This document shows, piece by piece, positions 14,483 to 16,176 of a stretch of DNA of 16,176 nt; the stretch's first letter is position 1, and every line of letters starts with the position of its first letter. A program made the translations under genes and the position numbers. Below the pieces are notes generated by a model. That model did no database searches. It was not told the origin of the DNA and was given only the letters and a program-made list of their open reading frames with translations. This DNA comes from an uncultured Eggerthellaceae bacterium (lineage in GTDB: Bacteria; Actinomycetota; Coriobacteriia; Coriobacteriales; Eggerthellaceae), in contig CAJUFC010000153.1 in assembly GCA_910585565.1 (NCBI GenBank), positions 1-16,176 on the forward strand. The letters run 5' to 3'.

Positions 14483-16176
14483 ATGAGCGAGAAGTACAAG
14501 ACCGTGGAGCACGCACGACCGTTCAAGTACAAAGAGGGAGACTTGGACGTCACGCGCGGCTGCGCTTGGACGGGTCCTGGCTGCCACATGGGATGCGGCG
14601 TCATCATGTACACCGATCAAGAGGGCAACTTCGTGAAGTGCGAAGGCGACCCGGAGGACCCCTGGACGAACGGGCGGCTGTGCATGCGCTGCCTGGACGC
14701 GCCTGAGGCCACCAACCATGAGGATCGCCTGCTGTACCCGATGAAGCGGGCACGCGAGGACCGCGGCAAGGACAAGTGGGAGCGCATCTCGTGGGACGAT
14801 GCCTATGACCTCATCACCGAGAAGTTCATGGACATCAAGGAGAAGTACGGCGCTGAGTCGGTCGTGTTCGCCCAGGGAACCGGGCGCGACATCGCGGCAT
14901 ACATCACGCGCCTGGCTTGGTCGTTCGGCTCTCCGAACTACACAGGCTTCCTATCCGGACAGGCATGCTACCTGCCGCGCATCGCCGGCATGGCAGCCAC
15001 GACGGGCGCGCCTTGGATTCCCGACTGCGCGCAGCAGTTCCCCGAACGCTACGATCACCCCGACTACGAAGTGCCCGAAGTCATGTTCATCTGGGGCAAC
15101 TACCCGCTCAAGTCGAATCTGGAAGGCTTCTACGGGCACTGGGTCATCGACCTCATGAAGCGCGGCATGAAGATCGTCACCGTCGACCCCAAGGTCACGT
15201 GGCTTGCGACGAAGTCAGATCTGCACCTGCGCGTGCGCCCTGGCACCGACGCCGCCTTGGCGCTCGGCATGATGAACATCATCATCAACGAAGACCTCTA
15301 CGACCACGACTTCGTCTCGCGCTGGTGCTACGGCTTCGACGAGCTGAAGGCGCGCGCGGCCGAGTTCCCGGTGGAGAAGGTCTCCGAGATCACATGGGTG
15401 CCCGAAGACAAGATCATCGCCGCGACCCGCATGCTCGGCAACGCCAAGAACTCCACGCTCCAGTGGGGCGTCGCCGTGGACATGACCCGCGAGGCGATGC
15501 CGGCCGGACAGGCCATCCTGGCGCTCTGGGAGATCACCGGCAACATGGAGCGCCCCGGCGGCATGGTGGTGGCGCCCGAGATCCTCTCGGTCGCCGGCGG
15601 TTGGGGACGCGACTTGCTCGGTCCCGAGCAGGAAGTGAAGCGCATCGGCATCCAAGACTACCCGCTCTACAACTTCGGGTTCGCCGTCTCGCAGCCCGAC
15701 GAGACCGTAAAGACCATCGAAACGGGCGTGCCTTACGAGATCCACGGCGCATGGCTGCAGACCACCAACCCGCTGGCCTGCATGGGCGCCGACCCGCAGC
15801 GCCTCTACAAGGCGCTCAACAAGCTCGACTTCATCGTGGTCGTCGACCTGTTCAAGACGCCGACAATCGCCGCTTTGGCCGACGTGGTGCTGCCGGCGCA
15901 GACGTTCTCCGAGAGAAACGGCCTCGCGTTCATCTCGGGCGCACAGCGCGGCTCCACCATCAACAAGGTGACGAAGGTCGGCGACACGAAGTCAGACATG
16001 GAGATCAACCTCGAGCTCGGCAAGCGGTGGAACCCCGAGGCGTGGCCCTGGGACAACGTCGACGAGATGTTCACCGACATGCTCGAGCCCACCGGCATGA
16101 CCTTCGAAGAGCTGCAAAAGGTCGCGCCGGCCTACCAGCCCATCGAGTACTATCGCTACGAGAAGGGCATGCTGCG
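14483..16176 (+). CDS. Molybdopterin oxidoreductase, catechol-dehydroxylase-like (3' end outside window)
   Basis: The frame is open to the right edge: 564 residues of a protein probably near 750-850 long. The C-terminal molybdopterin-dinucleotide-binding domain is largely missing. The N-terminal FeS segment has C27, C34, C38 and C67 (GCAWTGPGCHMGCG, then GRLCMRC). RISWDDAYDLI (101-111) is the usual MopB helix start. C162 in GQACYLPRIAG aligns with the molybdenum-ligand Cys/Sec of NapA and formate dehydrogenase, so Mo or W is probably Cys-ligated. WLQTTNPL (424-431) and DVVLPAQTFSERNG (467-480) are core motifs. The family includes acetylene hydratase and the catechol dehydroxylases of Eggerthella and Gordonibacter. 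There is no Tat twin-arginine signal, so it is probably cytoplasmic. The ATG has GGAGGAAG 5 bases away. The substrate is unknown. Confidence 0.9.
   Translation, partial: MSEKYKTVEHARPFKYKEGDLDVTRGCAWTGPGCHMGCGVIMYTDQEGNFVKCEGDPEDPWTNGRLCMRCLDAPEATNHEDRLLYPMKRAREDRGKDKWERISWDDAYDLITEKFMDIKEKYGAESVVFAQGTGRDIAAYITRLAWSFGSPNYTGFLSGQACYLPRIAGMAATTGAPWIPDCAQQFPERYDHPDYEVPEVMFIWGNYPLKSNLEGFYGHWVIDLMKRGMKIVTVDPKVTWLATKSDLHLRVRPGTDAALALGMMNIIINEDLYDHDFVSRWCYGFDELKARAAEFPVEKVSEITWVPEDKIIAATRMLGNAKNSTLQWGVAVDMTREAMPAGQAILALWEITGNMERPGGMVVAPEILSVAGGWGRDLLGPEQEVKRIGIQDYPLYNFGFAVSQPDETVKTIETGVPYEIHGAWLQTTNPLACMGADPQRLYKALNKLDFIVVVDLFKTPTIAALADVVLPAQTFSERNGLAFISGAQRGSTINKVTKVGDTKSDMEINLELGKRWNPEAWPWDNVDEMFTDMLEPTGMTFEELQKVAPAYQPIEYYRYEKGML

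Overview
The window looks like a chromosomal segment from a high-GC, gut-type actinobacterium of the Coriobacteriia, most likely Eggerthellaceae (Eggerthella, Slackia, Adlercreutzia or a relative). The clues are the high-GC third codon positions, an MFS-like membrane protein fused to a LuxR helix-turn-helix and divergent from a large molybdopterin oxidoreductase (a layout typical of Eggerthella and Gordonibacter), and a DUF1461-type membrane protein. The genus is inference. I see no rRNA, tRNA, CRISPR array or insertion sequence.

Left part (1-1336, + strand): the 3' end of a circularly permuted ATP-grasp gene, then a DUF1461-like membrane protein one base later. The second gene converges on the next block, and the two stop codons share a CTAG.

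Central block (8861 down to 1333, - strand): six closely spaced genes that read as one transcription unit: yebC, a small membrane protein, a hydrogenase maturation protease, mfd, gltX and a hotdog thioesterase. It mixes information-processing genes (repair coupling, Glu-tRNA charging, YebC) with a protease whose [NiFe]-hydrogenase substrate is not in the window. An extended -10 promoter is proposed upstream of yebC.

Middle (8862-11719): divergent from yebC is an arylamine N-acetyltransferase gene. It converges on a ZIP metal transporter with a near-consensus promoter so close to its ATG that the mRNA should be leaderless. A GNAT acetyltransferase lies upstream of the transporter on the same strand. 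The roughly 320 bases beyond it hold no convincing gene, only a short stretch resembling the start of a TetR regulator.

Right part (11720-16176): the most interesting locus. A membrane-bound LuxR-family regulator and an apbE gene (FAD:protein FMN transferase) run leftwards. Divergently, a molybdopterin oxidoreductase of the family that contains the gut catechol dehydroxylases and acetylene hydratase runs off the right edge. The oxidoreductase has no Tat signal and an unusual FeS-cysteine spacing. The ApbE also lacks any export signal. Together they suggest a cytoplasmic, substrate-induced respiratory or reductive module sensed by the membrane regulator. The substrate is unknown and the module is incomplete here.
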